6,585 bases of DNA from an uncultured bacterium. Its GTDB lineage: Bacteria; Methylomirabilota; Methylomirabilia; Rokubacteriales; CSP1-6. Shown here in pieces: positions 6,436-6,585 of this stretch (its first letter is position 1; each line of letters starts with the position of its first letter). The stretch is from contig CAMLFJ010000200.1 of NCBI GenBank assembly GCA_946479205.1, forward strand, positions 1-6,585, written 5' to 3'. The position numbers and the translations under genes are program-made. Below the pieces are notes generated by a model that worked only from the letters and a program-made list of their open reading frames with translations, searched no databases and was not told the DNA's origin.

Positions 6436-6585
6436 TTCGACCGCTTCTCCCCGGTCCGGCCGCTTTGCCCGATGGCGCCGGCCACCTCGCGCAGATCGCG
6501 CAGGAAGTCGTCGACCACCGGTGCGTGGAGCGGAGTCAGCACCACGTGCAGGCTGGGCGGCGTCGTGAGCTGTCGCCCCAGGTAC
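6423..6585 (-). CDS. Partial CDS: C-terminus of a probable PLP-dependent group II decarboxylase / S1P lyase-like protein
   Basis: On the minus strand the frame entering at the right edge reads 53 codons to a TAG at 6425-6423. The residues begin YLGRQLTTPPSLHVVLTPLH, run on through APVVDDFLRDLREVAG and end GEKRSNYAT. The LHVVLTPLHAPVVDDFLRDL stretch resembles the C-terminal small domain of sphingosine-1-phosphate-lyase-like and related group II PLP decarboxylases, which end with a similar strand (often LTxxH) and a helix containing VxDxxLxDLR. The PLP lysine and all catalytic residues lie outside the window, so the assignment is tentative. Codon use matches the neighbours. The gene converges on the flavoenzyme operon with only 5 nt between stop codons. 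It may or may not take part in the same pathway. Confidence 0.6.
   Translation of the reverse strand, partial: YLGRQLTTPPSLHVVLTPLHAPVVDDFLRDLREVAGAIGQSGRTGEKRSNYAT

Noticed and set aside
6418..6440. Intrinsic terminator between the convergent genes
   Set aside because: The stem is only 5 bp and lacks a T-tract on either strand, so I list it only as an inverted repeat.
1..6585. CRISPR array, tRNA, insertion sequence or phage/defence system
   Set aside because: No spaced direct repeats, cloverleaf with CCA-type end, transposase motif or defence-protein motif was seen on either strand.

Overview
The window is uniformly GC-rich DNA (by eye about 70% G+C, with G/C strongly preferred at third codon positions) and is densely packed with genes. 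It reads as a bacterial chromosome fragment from a high-GC lineage. The gene content resembles soil or metagenomic groups such as Rokubacteria/Methylomirabilota, high-GC Proteobacteria or Actinobacteria, but nothing here (no rRNA or marker gene) settles the taxonomy. No tRNA, rRNA, CRISPR array, insertion sequence or phage gene is visible.

Layout. (1) Positions 1-3171, minus strand: a three-gene, co-oriented, tightly packed glycan module. In transcription order it holds a GT-A fold family-2 glycosyltransferase, a Gfo/Idh/MocA-type NAD(P)-dependent sugar oxidoreductase (20-nt overlap) and a GT-B fold family-4 glycosyltransferase (11-nt gap) that runs off the left edge. (2) Positions 3172-3293: a 122-nt divergent intergenic region with a plausible promoter facing each way and several short palindromes between and around them. 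(3) Positions 3294-6417, plus strand: two flavoenzymes in an evident operon, a class B (type I) Baeyer-Villiger monooxygenase followed 10 nt later by an FAD_binding_2 family dehydrogenase/reductase of the TcuA (tricarballylate dehydrogenase) type. (4) Positions 6423-6585, minus strand: the C-terminal end of a further gene, convergent with the flavoenzyme operon and only 5 nt from it. Its residues resemble the end of a PLP-dependent group II decarboxylase / sphingosine-1-phosphate-lyase-like protein.

How the genes work together. The minus-strand genes look like part of a surface or secreted glycan assembly cluster: two glycosyltransferases adding sugars, and an oxidoreductase modifying a nucleotide sugar or sugar precursor. 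The plus-strand pair looks catabolic or tailoring. A Baeyer-Villiger enzyme inserts oxygen next to a ketone, and a flavin dehydrogenase could introduce or reduce a C=C bond in the same substrate series. The substrate cannot be read from sequence. I found no clear previously undescribed system. The most notable points are the BVMO/TcuA-like pairing, the palindrome-rich divergent promoter region with a possibly leaderless transcript, and atypical motifs in the two glycosyltransferases.
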